From contig NZ_CVTB01000263.1 of NCBI RefSeq assembly GCF_001050015.1, positions 1 through 48,899 of the forward strand: 48,899 nucleotides of DNA, written 5' to 3'. The stretch is from Mycolicibacterium malmesburyense (GTDB lineage: Bacteria > Actinomycetota > Actinomycetes > Mycobacteriales > Mycobacteriaceae). Under the pieces are notes generated by a model. It saw only the letters and a list, made by a program, of their open reading frames with translations. It did not search any database and was not told the DNA's origin. Position numbers and translations under genes: made by a program. Shown here piece after piece: positions 18,910-28,951 of the stretch; positions within the stretch are counted from its first letter, which is position 1, and every line of letters begins with the position of its first letter.

Positions 18910-20420
18910 CCGTAACGCTGACCTTCCAGTGCGCGCCGGCGGCTTTTCTCCGCACGGCCGCCTCCATGATGCCTTGCCGCCCGAACCGACCCACCGGCCG
19001 TCTGGCGTTTGCGGGCGGGCTTGGGCGCCTGTTTGGCCGCCGGCTTGGGCGCCCGTGGGCGCTTGGCCTTGCCGGGTTTGCCCGATCGTTCGGCACCGCG
19101 CTTGCCGAGCCGCTCACGCGCCACCTCGATCCGCGGCGGCACATACGGGGCCGGCAGCGGAAGGCGCAGCAACCTGTTCACCCGGTCGTCGCGGCCCGCC
19201 CGCAGCGCCGCCACCGCCTCCGGTTCGTGACGTGCCGCGCTTGCCATGATTCCGATCATGAAAAGTGTTGTAGCCGTTGATGTTCCACCGGCAGAGATGA
19301 GGGGCAGCTGCAGCCCGGTGACGGGAAGCAGGCCGACCACGTAGCCGACGTTGATGAAGACCTGGCCCATGATCCACAACGTCGCGGTCGCGGTGAGCAG
19401 GCGCAGGAACGGGTCGGCCGAGCGCCGGGCGATCCGCATGCCGGTGTAGGCGAACAGCCCGAACAGGCACAGCAGGCCGCCGGCGCCGATGAACCCGAGT
19501 TCCTCGCCGATGATCGCGAAGATGAAGTCGTTGTGGGCGTTGGGCAGATAGTTCCACTTGGCCGCGCCCTGGCCGAGACCGTCGCCGAACACGCCGCCGT
19601 TGGCCAGCGCGAAACGGGCCTGGCGGGCCTGATAGCCGGAGCCCTGGGTGTCGGCGCCCGGATTCAACCAGGACTGCACCCGCGCGGATCGGTAGCCCTC
19701 GGCCATCGCCAGAACGGCGGCCGACAGCACGACCATGAACAGCGAGGACAAGAACACCCGCAGCGGCAGCCCGGCGTACCACAGCAGGCCCAGCAGGATG
19801 ATGCCCAGCGAAACCGTCTGTCCGAGGTCCGGCTGGGCGACGATGAGTGCCAGCGCGACGAACGCCGCGGGCACCAGCGGGATCAGCATCTCCCGCAGCG
19901 AGGCCTGCTCCATGCGGCGGGCGGCCAGCAGATGCGCACCCCAGATGGCGAAGGCGATCTTGGCGAGCTCGGAAGGCTGCATCGAGAATCCGGCGACCAC
20001 GAACCATCCGCGCGAGCCGTTCGACACCGTGCCGATTCCCGGGATCAGCACCAGGATCAGGAGCACGATGGTCAGCGCGAAGCCGGAGAACGCCATGCGC
20101 CGCATCATCTGCACCGGCACCCGCATCGCGATGTAGAACGCGAACAGGCCGATGACCGTCCACAGGACCTGTTTGCCGAACACCGCCCAGGGCGAGCCGT
20201 CCTGGTCGTAGGAATACACCCCCGACGCCGACAGCACCATCGTCAGGCCCAGCGTGGTCAGCAGCGCCGCCACCGCGATGATGAGGTGAAACGACGTCAT
20301 GGGGCGCCCGAGCCAAGCGCCGACACGGGTGCGCGGCCCGGCGGCCGCGGGCACCGGTTCGGCCGGTATGTCTTCGGCGCCCGCCCTGCGCAGGCGCAAC
20401 CGGGTCAGGATGGGGGTCAC
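18906..20420 (-). CDS. ftsW: SEDS-family septal glycosyltransferase FtsW
   Basis: A 504-residue polytopic membrane protein of the SEDS family, the peptidoglycan polymerase that works with PbpB at the septum. About ten helices span residues 45-410. The family signatures [46 protein letters not shown] (quoted in part) and [17 protein letters not shown] are present. The long, strongly basic C-terminal tail (about 430-504) is a mycobacterial feature. In M. tuberculosis this tail binds the acidic tail of FtsZ. GTG 20420 lies 7 bases after the murD stop, and its stop overlaps murG (GTGA). Confidence 0.98.
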   Translation of the reverse strand: MTPILTRLRLRRAGAEDIPAEPVPAAAGPRTRVGAWLGRPMTSFHLIIAVAALLTTLGLTMVLSASGVYSYDQDGSPWAVFGKQVLWTVIGLFAFYIAMRVPVQMMRRMAFSGFALTIVLLILVLIPGIGTVSNGSRGWFVVAGFSMQPSELAKIAFAIWGAHLLAARRMEQASLREMLIPLVPAAFVALALIVAQPDLGQTVSLGIILLGLLWYAGLPLRVFLSSLFMVVLSAAVLAMAEGYRSARVQSWLNPGADTQGSGYQARQARFALANGGVFGDGLGQGAAKWNYLPNAHNDFIFAIIGEELGFIGAGGLLCLFGLFAYTGMRIARRSADPFLRLLTATATLWIMGQVFINVGYVVGLLPVTGLQLPLISAGGTSTATTLFMIGIMASAARHEPEAVAALRAGRDDRVNRLLRLPLPAPYVPPRIEVARERLGKRGAERSGKPGKAKRPRAPKPAAKQAPKPARKRQTAGGSVRAARHHGGGRAEKSRRRALEGQRYG

Positions 20421-20427
20421 GGGGGGC

Positions 20428-21903
20428 CTACCGGGTCAGGGCGCGCACGGCGTCGGCGAACGCGTCGCCGCGGTGGCTGTAGCCGCTGAACTGGTCGAAG
20501 GACGCGCCCGCGGGGGCCAGCAACACCGTGTCACCGGACCGGGCGAGGTCGCGGGCAGCGTCGACCACTGCGGCCATTATCGCGTCGCCGGAGGGCTGAC
20601 CATCGAGTCTGATCACACTAGTAACAGCACTAACATCCGACCCATTTGTCCCTTGCACCCCAAAATCCTCCCCCGTCACAACCTCGATGACGGGGACATC
20701 CGGGGCGTGTCGCGCCAACGCGTCGGCGATCAGCGCGCGGTCGCGGCCGATCAGCACGGCTCCGACCAGCCGATTCGCGACCGAAGCGAGGAGCTCGTCG
20801 ACGGCTGCCCCCTTGAGCAGGCCGCCGGCCACCCACACCACCCGGGGGTAGGCCGCGATCGACGCCTGGGCGGCGTGCGGGTTGGTGGCCTTCGAGTCGT
20901 CGATGTAGGTGATCCCGTCGACTGTGCCGACCACCTCGGCGCGGTGCCTGCCGACCCGGAAGCCGACGAGCGCGTCGGCGACGGCCGCCCCAGGCACGTC
21001 GACCGCGCGGGCCAGCGATGCGGCGGCCAGCGCGTCGAGCACCCCGACCGGGCCGGCCACCGAGATGGACGCGGCCTCGGCCAGCGCCCATCCGCCGTCG
21101 GGCGGGTCGCCGAACGCGTTGTCGACCAGCGTGCCGCCGACCACGCCCAGCTCGCCGGGACCCGGCTCGCCCAGCCGGAAGCCGACGCGGGTCGACGCCT
21201 CCGCGGTGGCGAGCAGGCCCGCGGCCACCGGGTCGTCGAGCCCGACGACCGCGACACGTCCGTTCAGCACGCGGGCCTTGGCGTGGGCGTAGGCCGCCAT
21301 CGATCCGTGCCAGTCCAGATGGTCCTCGGCGACGTTGAGCACCACGCCCGCGTCGGGCCGCAGCGACGGCGCCCAGTGCAGCTGAAAGCTCGATAACTCG
21401 ACCGCGAGCAGGTCCGACGGTTCGGCGAGCACGTCGAGCACCGGGTTGCCGATGTTGCCGCACAGCACCGCCCGTCGACCGTCGGCGACGAGCATCGCGT
21501 GCAGCATCGACGTGGTCGTGGTCTTGCCGTTGGTCCCGGTGACGACCAGCCAGCGCCGCGGCGGCCCGAACCAGCCCGCCTGGTCCAGCCGCCAGGCCAG
21601 TTCCACGTCGCCCCAGATCGGGACGCCCGCGGCGGCCGCCGCCGCCAGCACCGGCGTGGTCGGGGCGAATCCCGGGCTGGTGACGACGAGCGCGTACTCG
21701 CCGATGGTGGCCTCGGCCTCGGCGGTGGTGACCACCTTCGCGGGGGTGATCAACCGCTGCAGGGCCAGCGGATCGTCGTCGCAGATCGTCAGCCGCACAC
21801 CGGTGGGCTCCAGCACCGCGCTCACCGAGCGGCCGGTGAGGCCCGCGCCGGTCACCAGCACCCGCGCCCCCGGTAGCAGCGGCTCGACGGTCATGTCAGG
21901 CAC
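20428..21903 (-). CDS. murD: UDP-N-acetylmuramoylalanine-D-glutamate ligase MurD
   Basis: A 491-residue ligase that adds D-Glu to UDP-MurNAc-L-Ala. A Rossmann-like N-terminal domain ([12 protein letters not shown], 15-26) is followed by the ATPase domain with P-loop GTNGKTT (123-129) and the C-terminal domain ([29 protein letters not shown]). The start is GTG 21903, overlapping the mraY end by 8 bases, or ATG 21894, 1 base after the mraY stop; the sequence does not decide. A segment near the C-terminus ([19 protein letters not shown], about 20600-20670) is encoded by markedly AT-richer DNA than the rest. Confidence 0.97.
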   Translation of the reverse strand: MPDMTVEPLLPGARVLVTGAGLTGRSVSAVLEPTGVRLTICDDDPLALQRLITPAKVVTTAEAEATIGEYALVVTSPGFAPTTPVLAAAAAAGVPIWGDVELAWRLDQAGWFGPPRRWLVVTGTNGKTTTTSMLHAMLVADGRRAVLCGNIGNPVLDVLAEPSDLLAVELSSFQLHWAPSLRPDAGVVLNVAEDHLDWHGSMAAYAHAKARVLNGRVAVVGLDDPVAAGLLATAEASTRVGFRLGEPGPGELGVVGGTLVDNAFGDPPDGGWALAEAASISVAGPVGVLDALAAASLARAVDVPGAAVADALVGFRVGRHRAEVVGTVDGITYIDDSKATNPHAAQASIAAYPRVVWVAGGLLKGAAVDELLASVANRLVGAVLIGRDRALIADALARHAPDVPVIEVVTGEDFGVQGTNGSDVSAVTSVIRLDGQPSGDAIMAAVVDAARDLARSGDTVLLAPAGASFDQFSGYSHRGDAFADAVRALTR

Positions 21904-22975
21904 CGACGGTGGTCAGCCACTCGCTGTAGAACAACGCGACACCGAGCCCGCACGCGATCGCGGTGAGCAACCAGAACCGGATGATCACCGTCGTCTCGGC
22001 CCATCCGACCAGCTCGAAATGATGGTGGAACGGCGCCATCCGGAACACCCGGCGGCCGGTCGTGCGGAACGCCAGGATCTGCACGACGACCGAGACCACC
22101 TCGGCGACGAACAGGGCGCCCAGCACCACGGCCAGCATCTCGGTGCGGCTGGCCACCGACAGCCCGGCGATGATGCCGCCGAGCGCCAGCGAGCCGGTGT
22201 CGCCCATGAAGATCTTGGCCGGCGCGGCGTTCCACCACAGGAATCCGATGCAGGCGCCCGCGGTGGCCGCGGCGATGATCGCCAGATCGAGCGGGTCGCG
22301 CACGTTGTAGCAGCCGAGGCCCGGGCTGGTGGCACAGGCGTTGCGGAACTGCCAGAACGTGATCAGCACGTACGCCGCGCACACCATCGCCATCGCGCCC
22401 GCGGCCAGCCCGTCCAGCCCGTCGGTGAAGTTCACCGCGTTCGACCACGCGCTGACCACCACGATGCAGAACAACACGAACAGCACGGGCGGCAGTGTGA
22501 CGGTGGCGATCTCGCGCACGTAGGACAGTTCGGCGGACCCGGGCGTCAACCCGTCGGCGTTGCGGAACTGCAGGGCCAGCACCCCGAAGATCACGGCGGC
22601 GGCCAGGATGCCGACCGTCTTGGCGGTCTTGTTCAGACCCAGGTTGCGCGAGCGGCGGATCTTAATCAGGTCATCGACGAATCCGACGACGCCAAGCGCG
22701 GTGGCCAGAAACAGCACGAGCAGTCCGGACGCCGACGGGCCCCGGCCGTCGATCACGACGCCCACGAGGTGGGTGCCCAGGTAGCTGGCCCAGATGCCCG
22801 CGACGATCGCCACCCCGCCCATCGACGGTGTGCCCCGCTTCTTGGCGTGGGTGGGCGGCCCGTCCTCGCGGATCTCGTGCCCGAACCCCTGCCTCGTGAA
22901 CAGCCGGATCAGCACCGGAGTGAGCAGGATCGAAACCGTCAGCGCGATGCCGACGGCGATGAGGATCTGCCTCAT
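21896..22975 (-). CDS. mraY: phospho-N-acetylmuramoyl-pentapeptide transferase MraY (MurX)
   Basis: A 359-residue polytopic enzyme that moves phospho-MurNAc-pentapeptide to decaprenyl phosphate, making lipid I. About ten helices are predicted by eye. Diagnostic motifs are [15 protein letters not shown], the Asp pair in [32 protein letters not shown] and the [13 protein letters not shown] loop. ATG 22975 overlaps the murF stop (ATGA). The 3' end overlaps or abuts murD. Length and motifs are normal for the family. Confidence 0.98.
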   Translation of the reverse strand: MRQILIAVGIALTVSILLTPVLIRLFTRQGFGHEIREDGPPTHAKKRGTPSMGGVAIVAGIWASYLGTHLVGVVIDGRGPSASGLLVLFLATALGVVGFVDDLIKIRRSRNLGLNKTAKTVGILAAAVIFGVLALQFRNADGLTPGSAELSYVREIATVTLPPVLFVLFCIVVVSAWSNAVNFTDGLDGLAAGAMAMVCAAYVLITFWQFRNACATSPGLGCYNVRDPLDLAIIAAATAGACIGFLWWNAAPAKIFMGDTGSLALGGIIAGLSVASRTEMLAVVLGALFVAEVVSVVVQILAFRTTGRRVFRMAPFHHHFELVGWAETTVIIRFWLLTAIACGLGVALFYSEWLTTVGA

Positions 22976-24471
22976 GCGTGCGGGTCCCGGGCCTCGGTGA
23001 CCAGCACGTCGGCCAGCGCGCCGAGGCCGGCCGCGTTCGACGCCTTCACCAGCACCACGTCGGAGGGTTGCAGTTCGGCGCGCAGGAGTTCCAGCGCCTC
23101 GTCGGCGTCGGCGACCATGGTGGCCTCAGGGCCCCACGATCCCTCCATCACCGCGCCGTGGTGCATGGCGCTCATAGTCCTCCCGGTTCCGACGACGATG
23201 AGTCGTGACACATCTAAGCGCACGGCCAGTCGACCGATGCGGTCATGTTCGGATATCGCGTCGTCGCCCAGTTCGGCCATTTCGCCGAGCACCGCCCAAC
23301 TGCGGCGGCCCCCGCCCTCGCGGGCCATCCACGCCAGCGCCTTGAGGCCCGCGCTCATCGAGTCCGGGTTGGCGTTGTAGGCGTCGTCGATGACCGTGAC
23401 GCCGTCGCCGCGGGTGACGACCTGCATGCGGTGTCTGGACGCCGGTCCCGCGGTGGCCAGTGCCGAGGCGACCTGCTCGACGGAGGCGCCGCACTCGAGC
23501 GCAACGCCGGCCGCGCACAGCGCGTTCGACACCTGGTGGTCGCCGTGCACGGCCAGCGCGACGTCGCCCTGCTCCCCGCCGGCGTGCAGGATGAACCGCG
23601 GCCTGGCCAGTTCGTCGAGCGCGACCGCCTCGGCCCACACGTCGACGTCGCCGCCCGGCTCCCGCGACACCCGCACGATGCGCGCTGCGGTCTTGGCGGC
23701 CATCGCGGCCACCGCACTGTCGTCGACGTTGAGGACCACCGCGCCCGAGGCCGGAACCGCTTGCGGCAGTTCGGCTTTCGTCTCGGCGATGGCTTCGCGC
23801 GAACCGAACTCCCCGAGGTGTGCGGTGCCGACGTTGAGCACCACCGCAATCGACGGCGGGGCGATCGCGGCCAGCGCCGCGATGTTGCCGCGATGCCGCG
23901 CCGACATCTCGAGCACCAGGAAGCGGGTGGACCGCGTCGCACGCAGCACCGTCCACGGGTGACCGAGCTCGTTGTTGAACGATCCCGGTGGCGCGACCAC
24001 CTCGCCGAGCGGGGCCAACACCGCGGCGACCAGATCCTTGGTCGAGGTCTTCCCCGACGAGCCGGTGATGCCGATGATCGTGAGCCCGCCCGCGACGAGT
24101 TCGGAGGCGACCGCGGCGGCCAGCTTCGCCAGCGCCGTGAGCACGGCCGCACCGGAGCCGTCGACGTCGTGTTCGAGCACGCCGGCCGCGCGGTCGGAGG
24201 TCTCCGGTGTCGGGTCGACCACGATCGCGGGCACCCCGACCGGACGGGCCGCCAGCACCGCAGCCGCGCCCGCCTGCACGGCCGCCGCGGCGAAGTCGTG
24301 TCCGTCGGAGCGGGCGCCCGGCAGGGCGAGGAAGAGGCCGCCGGGGGTGACGGCCCGCGAATCGAATTCGACGGTGCCGGTGACCCTGACGGTTGCGGCG
24401 TCGGCGTCGGAGATGTCGGTGAGCCGCCCGCCGACGATCTCGGCGATCCGGGCGAGCGTGAGATCAATCAT
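22972..24471 (-). CDS. murF: UDP-MurNAc-tripeptide D-alanyl-D-alanine ligase MurF
   Basis: A 499-residue ligase that adds D-Ala-D-Ala to the tripeptide precursor. The N-terminal domain contains [17 protein letters not shown] (36-52). The ATPase domain has P-loop GSSGKTS (137-143), [13 protein letters not shown] and [12 protein letters not shown]. The C-terminal domain has [12 protein letters not shown], all typical of MurF. ATG 24471 overlaps the murE stop (ATGA), and its stop overlaps mraY (ATGA). Confidence 0.98.
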   Translation of the reverse strand: MIDLTLARIAEIVGGRLTDISDADAATVRVTGTVEFDSRAVTPGGLFLALPGARSDGHDFAAAAVQAGAAAVLAARPVGVPAIVVDPTPETSDRAAGVLEHDVDGSGAAVLTALAKLAAAVASELVAGGLTIIGITGSSGKTSTKDLVAAVLAPLGEVVAPPGSFNNELGHPWTVLRATRSTRFLVLEMSARHRGNIAALAAIAPPSIAVVLNVGTAHLGEFGSREAIAETKAELPQAVPASGAVVLNVDDSAVAAMAAKTAARIVRVSREPGGDVDVWAEAVALDELARPRFILHAGGEQGDVALAVHGDHQVSNALCAAGVALECGASVEQVASALATAGPASRHRMQVVTRGDGVTVIDDAYNANPDSMSAGLKALAWMAREGGGRRSWAVLGEMAELGDDAISEHDRIGRLAVRLDVSRLIVVGTGRTMSAMHHGAVMEGSWGPEATMVADADEALELLRAELQPSDVVLVKASNAAGLGALADVLVTEARDPHA

Positions 24472-25979
24472 CCGCGGCGGCCTTCGAGGGCGCGCGCAAG
24501 CTCGTCGCGGTCGTCGAAGGGCCGCGTCACGCCGCCGGCGGTCTGCCCCGCCTCGTGGCCCTTACCGGCGACGAGCACCACATCGCCGGGCCGCGCCCAC
24601 GCCACCGCGTGCTCGATCGCGGCCCGGCGGTCACCGATCTCGACGACCTCTCCCTCGGTTACCGCCCCCCTGACGATCGCCGCCCGGATCTCGGCCGGGT
24701 CCTCATCGCGCGGATTGTCGTCGGTGACCACCACCAGGTCGGCCAGTTCGGCGGCGACGCGACCCATCGGCGCGCGCTTGCCGGGATCGCGGTTGCCGCC
24801 CGCGCCGAACACGACCGCCAAGCGGCCTTCGGTCTGTGCCCGCAGCGTCTCCAGCACCGCCTGCAGGGCACCCGGTTTGTGCGCATAGTCGACCAGCGCG
24901 AGGAAATCCTGCCCGCACTCGACGGGTTCCATCCGGCCGGGCACCGACGCGGTGCGCAGTCCCGGCGCGGCCTGTTCGGGTGACACGCCGACGGCGTCCA
25001 GCAGCGCGATCGCGAGCAGGCAGTTGGCCACGTTGTAGCGTCCCGGCAGCCCGATCCGCACGCCGTGGTGCACCCCGGCCGGGTCCACGGCGAAGAACTC
25101 CTGCGCCTTGCGGTCGACGGTTCGGATGTCCTCGATGCGCCAGTCCGCGACGCGGCCGGTCGCGCTGACCGTCACCGGATCGCGTGCCAGCCTGGCCATC
25201 TCGCGACCCGCATCGTCGTCGACGCAGAGCACGGAAAGGTCTGCGCGGTTGCGGGATTCGGGATGGAACAGCCGAGCCTTGGCCTCGAAGTAGTCCCGCA
25301 TCGTCGGATGGAAGTCGAGGTGGTCGCGGGACAGGTTGGTGAACCCGCCGACCGCGAAGTGCACGCCGTCGACGCGGCCGAGGGTCAGCGCGTGGCTCGA
25401 CACCTCCATGACGACGGTGTCGACACCCTGCTCGACCATCACCGCGAGCAGCGCCTGCAGATCGGGCGCCTCGGGCGTGGTGAGGACGCTGGCCTGATCG
25501 CGTCCGTCGATCCGGATGCCGACGGTGCCGATCAGCCCCGCCACCCGCTCGGCCGACCGCAGTCCGGCCTCGGCCAGATAGGTGGTCGTGGTCTTACCGG
25601 AGGTGCCGGTGACCCCGATGACTCGCAGCCGTTCCGACGGCCGGCCGTACACCACGGCGGCCATCTCGCCGAGCACCGAGCGGGGGTTCGGGTGGATGAG
25701 CACGGGAACCTCGACATCGGATCCGACGAGCGCCATGCCGTCCGGATCGGTGAGGATCGCGACCGCACCGCTTGCGACCGCCTCGGCGGCGTAGCGGCCG
25801 CCGTGCGAGGACGCCCCCGGCAGCGCCGCGAACAGGTCTCCGGGTGCGACGTCCGCGCTGCGCAGCGTGACGCCGGTGACGCGGATGTCCGGTACGGCGC
25901 CGCCTGCGGGCACCGCCTGGACCTGCCCGGCCAACGGCCCGAGCGCCGCGCCGGCGGGATGGCTGGGTCGCAGGTTCAT
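24468..25979 (-). CDS. murE: UDP-MurNAc-L-alanyl-D-glutamate-meso-DAP ligase MurE
   Basis: A 503-residue ligase. Motifs are P-loop GTSGKTT (125-131), the EVSSHAL motif, the probable carbamylated lysine Lys234 in FEAKARLF, and DNPR (421-424). DNPR marks meso-diaminopimelate rather than lysine specificity, as expected for mycobacterial wall. ATG 25979 is used; M. tuberculosis MurE is about 30 residues longer, mainly at the N-terminus. A 66-base gap with a GC-rich hairpin separates it from pbpB, the first break in the coupled run. Its stop overlaps murF (ATGA). Confidence 0.98.
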   Translation of the reverse strand: MNLRPSHPAGAALGPLAGQVQAVPAGGAVPDIRVTGVTLRSADVAPGDLFAALPGASSHGGRYAAEAVASGAVAILTDPDGMALVGSDVEVPVLIHPNPRSVLGEMAAVVYGRPSERLRVIGVTGTSGKTTTTYLAEAGLRSAERVAGLIGTVGIRIDGRDQASVLTTPEAPDLQALLAVMVEQGVDTVVMEVSSHALTLGRVDGVHFAVGGFTNLSRDHLDFHPTMRDYFEAKARLFHPESRNRADLSVLCVDDDAGREMARLARDPVTVSATGRVADWRIEDIRTVDRKAQEFFAVDPAGVHHGVRIGLPGRYNVANCLLAIALLDAVGVSPEQAAPGLRTASVPGRMEPVECGQDFLALVDYAHKPGALQAVLETLRAQTEGRLAVVFGAGGNRDPGKRAPMGRVAAELADLVVVTDDNPRDEDPAEIRAAIVRGAVTEGEVVEIGDRRAAIEHAVAWARPGDVVLVAGKGHEAGQTAGGVTRPFDDRDELARALEGRRG

Positions 25980-26010
25980 GGCGTTGACACAGTACCGAGT
26001 CGCCTCCCCG

Positions 26011-26032
26011 GCCCCCGCCTCGTACCGGGGGC
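26011..26032 (-). repeat. GC-rich hairpin in the pbpB-murE gap
   Basis: Perfect 7-bp arms (26011-26017 and 26026-26032) flank an 8-base loop, in the only non-coding space between rsmH and murD. No U-run follows. It could tune murE translation or act in mRNA processing, because it lies 31 bases before the murE ATG. Confidence 0.35.
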
Positions 26033-26045
26033 GTCCGCGCCTTTG

Positions 26046-27968
26046 TCAGTCGGCTACCAGCGTCAACCGCGAATCGGGATCGGGCGACAGCGGTACGTTC
26101 TCGCGCTGCAGCAGCCAGGACGCGATGTTGTGGAACAGCGGCGCCGATGTGGTGCCGGGCTGGCCGTCGGCGGTGCGCTGCGGGTGGTCCATCATGATGC
26201 CGACGACGTAGCGCGGATCGTCGGTGGTGGCGATGCCCGCGAAGGTGATCCAGTAGACGTCGTCGTAGTAGCAACCGCAGGCCGGGTTGATCTGCTGAGC
26301 GGTGCCCGTCTTACCGGAGATCTGGTATCCCTCGATCGCCGCCTGCGACCCGGTGCCCTGCTGGACCCCGGTCGGGTCGCGTTGCACGGTGGCGCGCAAC
26401 ATGTGTCGCACCGTGCGCGCGGTTTCCGGCGACACCACCCGGATGCCCTCGGGACGAGGCTCGTCGGTGTGGGTGCCGTCCGGGGCGACGGTGCTCTTGA
26501 CGATGCGCGGAGGGATGCGCACGCCGTCGTTGGCGATGGTCTGGTACATGCCCGCCATCTGCAGCAGGGTCATCGAAAGCCCTTGTCCGATAGGCAGGTT
26601 GGCGAATGTGCTACCCGACCACTGGTCGATCGGCGGAACCAGGCCCGCGCTCTCCCCCGGCAGCCCGACGCCGGTGCGCTGCCCGAGGCCGAACTTGCGC
26701 GCCATCTCGAAGAAGCGCTCCGGCCCGAGCCGCTGCGCCAGCATCAGCGTGCCGACGTTGGAGGACTTACCGAAGATGCCGGTGGTGGTGTACGGCATCG
26801 TGCCGTGCTCCCACGCGTCCCCGACGGTCACCCCGCCCATGTGGATCGAACCGGGCACCTGCAGCACCTCGTCGGGGTGCGACAGCCCGTACTCGATGAC
26901 CGACGCGGCGGTGACGATCTTGTTGACCGAACCGGGCTCGTACGGCGACGAGACCGCGGGGTTGCCCAATTGGCGGTGCTCCTGCCTGCCGATGTCCTGG
27001 CTCGGGTCGAACGTGTTGTCGTTCGCCATCGCCAGCACCTCAGCGGTTTTCGCGTCCAGCACGACCGCCGAGACGTTCTTGGCGCCGGACAGGTTCTTGG
27101 CCTGCTGCACCTGCTGCTGGACGTAGAACTGGATGTCGTCGTCGATGGTCAGCATCACCGTGGAGCCATCGACCGCGTCGTGGCGGTTGCGGTAGCTGCC
27201 CGGAATGACCACGCCGTCGGAGCCGCGGTCGTAGGTGATCGAGCCGTCCGTGCCCGCCAGCACGGCGTCCATCGAATCCTCGAGCCCGAGCAGGCCGTGC
27301 CCGTCCCAGTCGATGCCGCCGACGACGTTGGCGGCCAGCGAGCCGCCCGGGTACTGGCGCAGATCTTGGCGCTCCGAACCGACCTCGGGGAACTTCTTGG
27401 TGATGGCCTCGGCGATCGCGGGATCGACGGCACGCGCGAGATAGACGAAGGTCTCGTTGCTCTTGAGCTTCTTGAGGACCGTCGCGGAGTCCGGCTTGTT
27501 GTTCAGCCGCGACGCCACCTCCGCGGCGATGTCACGCAGCCTGCGGTCGGGCTCGGGCGCCTCGGTGCTCTTGGCCCTGGCCTCTTCCAGTTGTTTGCGC
27601 ACCTTCTGCGGCTGGAAGGTCAGCGCGCGCGCCTCGATGGTGAAGGCGAGCTTGTCGTGGTTGCGGTCGACGATCGAACCGCGGACGGCCTTGTCGACGT
27701 CGGTGACCTTGAGCTGGCTGGCGGCCTCGGCCCGCAGTCCGTCCGCGCGGGGCACCTGGAGATTGAACAGCTGCCCCGCCGCGACGATCAGCACCAGGAA
27801 GATCGCCGCGTTACCGACGCGGTGGCGGAACACGAAAGACGCGCTGCGCAGCCCGGTTTCGGCGATCGGCGCGCGGGTGCGCCGGGCCTTCGCGGAGCGC
27901 TCCTGGGAACCGGGGGTGGGTTTCATGCGGGTGTCGGCCTTGCGGGGCCGGCGCTCGCCGCGGCTCAT
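26046..27968 (-). CDS. pbpB: septal transpeptidase PbpB (FtsI, PBP3)
   Basis: A 640-residue class B penicillin-binding protein that cross-links septal peptidoglycan with FtsW. A short basic cytoplasmic tail precedes one membrane helix (about 52-70). The dimerisation domain starts near VRGSIVDRN (96). The transpeptidase domain carries S347-V-N-K350, S402-S-N404 and K553-T-G555. The mycobacterial Cys pair in NPACGCYYDDVYW (565 and 567) and the end LLQRENVPLSPDP are conserved. ATG 27968 overlaps the ftsL-like stop (ATGA). M. tuberculosis PbpB is somewhat longer at the N-terminus. Unlike that species, murE follows directly. Confidence 0.97.
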   Translation of the reverse strand: MSRGERRPRKADTRMKPTPGSQERSAKARRTRAPIAETGLRSASFVFRHRVGNAAIFLVLIVAAGQLFNLQVPRADGLRAEAASQLKVTDVDKAVRGSIVDRNHDKLAFTIEARALTFQPQKVRKQLEEARAKSTEAPEPDRRLRDIAAEVASRLNNKPDSATVLKKLKSNETFVYLARAVDPAIAEAITKKFPEVGSERQDLRQYPGGSLAANVVGGIDWDGHGLLGLEDSMDAVLAGTDGSITYDRGSDGVVIPGSYRNRHDAVDGSTVMLTIDDDIQFYVQQQVQQAKNLSGAKNVSAVVLDAKTAEVLAMANDNTFDPSQDIGRQEHRQLGNPAVSSPYEPGSVNKIVTAASVIEYGLSHPDEVLQVPGSIHMGGVTVGDAWEHGTMPYTTTGIFGKSSNVGTLMLAQRLGPERFFEMARKFGLGQRTGVGLPGESAGLVPPIDQWSGSTFANLPIGQGLSMTLLQMAGMYQTIANDGVRIPPRIVKSTVAPDGTHTDEPRPEGIRVVSPETARTVRHMLRATVQRDPTGVQQGTGSQAAIEGYQISGKTGTAQQINPACGCYYDDVYWITFAGIATTDDPRYVVGIMMDHPQRTADGQPGTTSAPLFHNIASWLLQRENVPLSPDPDSRLTLVAD

Positions 27969-28951
27969 GCGACCGGACCCGCCGGTGGCACGACCGCGGG
28001 ACTGAACTGTTCGGCGCCGGGGACCGGACCGGGCAGCGCCTGCGGGACCGGGATGTGCGGTGCGCCGCCGGCCACCTCGGGCACGACCGGCGCGGGCAGC
28101 GCGGGCAGCGCGGGCAGCGCGGGAATCGACTGCGGCACCGCCACGCCCGGTGTCGGCACGCCCGGCGTCGGCACGCCCGGCGTCGGCGCCGTGCGCGACG
28201 GCATCCGGACGGGGACCTCACGGGGATCGACGACCCGCGGCGCCGGACGAGCGGGCGGCGGCGCTGGCTGCGGGGTCACGTCGGGCAACGGGGTGTTCAA
28301 CGGTGGCGGCGGAACGCCTTCGGCGGGCTTGGGGGTGCCGACGACGACCCAATTTCCCGCTGGATCCTGCACGAGGTGTGCGGTGTCGCGGGACGGGATC
28401 ATGCCGAGTTCCCGCGCGGCCTCGGCCAGCGCGGGTGCCGCCTGTGCCTCGAGCACGTCGCGTTCGAGGGCTTCCTTCTGTTGCAGCAGAGCCTGATTCG
28501 TCTCGCGGGCGTTGCCGAGTTGATAGGAGCGCTCGGCCGCGTCGGTGGACAGCCACAGCGTCGTGCCCAGACCGACGCCCAGCGACCCGATCACCAGCAC
28601 CACGAACGGCACCCTGGCCACCAGCTCGCGCGGGTTGAGCTCGATCGAGGCCAGCTTGACGATGATGCGCTGTCGTAGTGGTGTGCGAACGACCTTGGGC
28701 GCCTTGGCCTTTCGTGCCTTGGCCCGCGCCTTGGCCTGGCTGGCGCTCTTGGGCCGTCCCGGTGCCCCGGTCGGACGGGGGATGGGGTTGGTCTGGGGCG
28801 CCGACCGCGTCGGCCGCTGATCGCGGGTCGGCTTGCGGCGTGGCTGCGCGTCGGCCGGACGCCGCTGGGCGCCGCGGGGGGTGCGTCGACGCTCGTCGTT
28901 GCCACGCACGGCTTTTCCGCGCTTTGCTTGCTTGGCCTGCTTCGCGCTCAT
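27965..28951 (-). CDS. ftsL: FtsL-like proline-rich bitopic membrane protein (Rv2164c-like)
   Basis: A 328-residue protein in the canonical ftsL position between rsmH and pbpB. A very basic cytoplasmic part (1-110) is followed by one membrane helix (114-135). A short coiled coil (140-172, rich in Leu and Gln) ends in [10 protein letters not shown], typical of FtsL. A long proline-rich extracytoplasmic tail (208-328) contains PTPGV and ALP repeats. FtsL forms the FtsQLB complex that activates FtsW/PbpB. The Pro-rich tail is actinobacterial and not found in E. coli FtsL. Both ends overlap neighbours as ATGA. I recall the mycobacterial orthologue being studied as FtsL, but the fold assignment is inference. 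Confidence 0.8.
   Translation of the reverse strand: MSAKQAKQAKRGKAVRGNDERRRTPRGAQRRPADAQPRRKPTRDQRPTRSAPQTNPIPRPTGAPGRPKSASQAKARAKARKAKAPKVVRTPLRQRIIVKLASIELNPRELVARVPFVVLVIGSLGVGLGTTLWLSTDAAERSYQLGNARETNQALLQQKEALERDVLEAQAAPALAEAARELGMIPSRDTAHLVQDPAGNWVVVGTPKPAEGVPPPPLNTPLPDVTPQPAPPPARPAPRVVDPREVPVRMPSRTAPTPGVPTPGVPTPGVAVPQSIPALPALPALPAPVVPEVAGGAPHIPVPQALPGPVPGAEQFSPAVVPPAGPVA
28092..28118. repeat. three tandem 9-bp repeats in the ftsL-like gene
   Basis: Three exact copies of the unit gcgggcagc (28092-28100, 28101-28109, 28110-28118) encode Ala-Leu-Pro repeats in the proline-rich tail. Copy number could vary between strains without a frame change. Confidence 0.8.
28142..28186. repeat. three tandem 15-bp repeats in the ftsL-like gene
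   Basis: Three copies of a 15-bp unit (28142-28156, 28157-28171, 28172-28186), differing at one base in the first, encode PTPGV three times. The unit keeps frame, so repeat number changes would lengthen or shorten the extracytoplasmic tail. Confidence 0.85.

Noticed and set aside
25984..25989. Plus-strand TTGACA in the pbpB-murE gap
   Set aside because: It would drive antisense transcription into pbpB; no -10 at proper spacing was found.
25065..28496. Plus-strand open frame of 1,143 codons
   Set aside because: It is the mirror of murE, pbpB and the ftsL-like gene; the product is His/Arg-rich low-complexity sequence with no motif. Codon-position bias fits the minus-strand genes.
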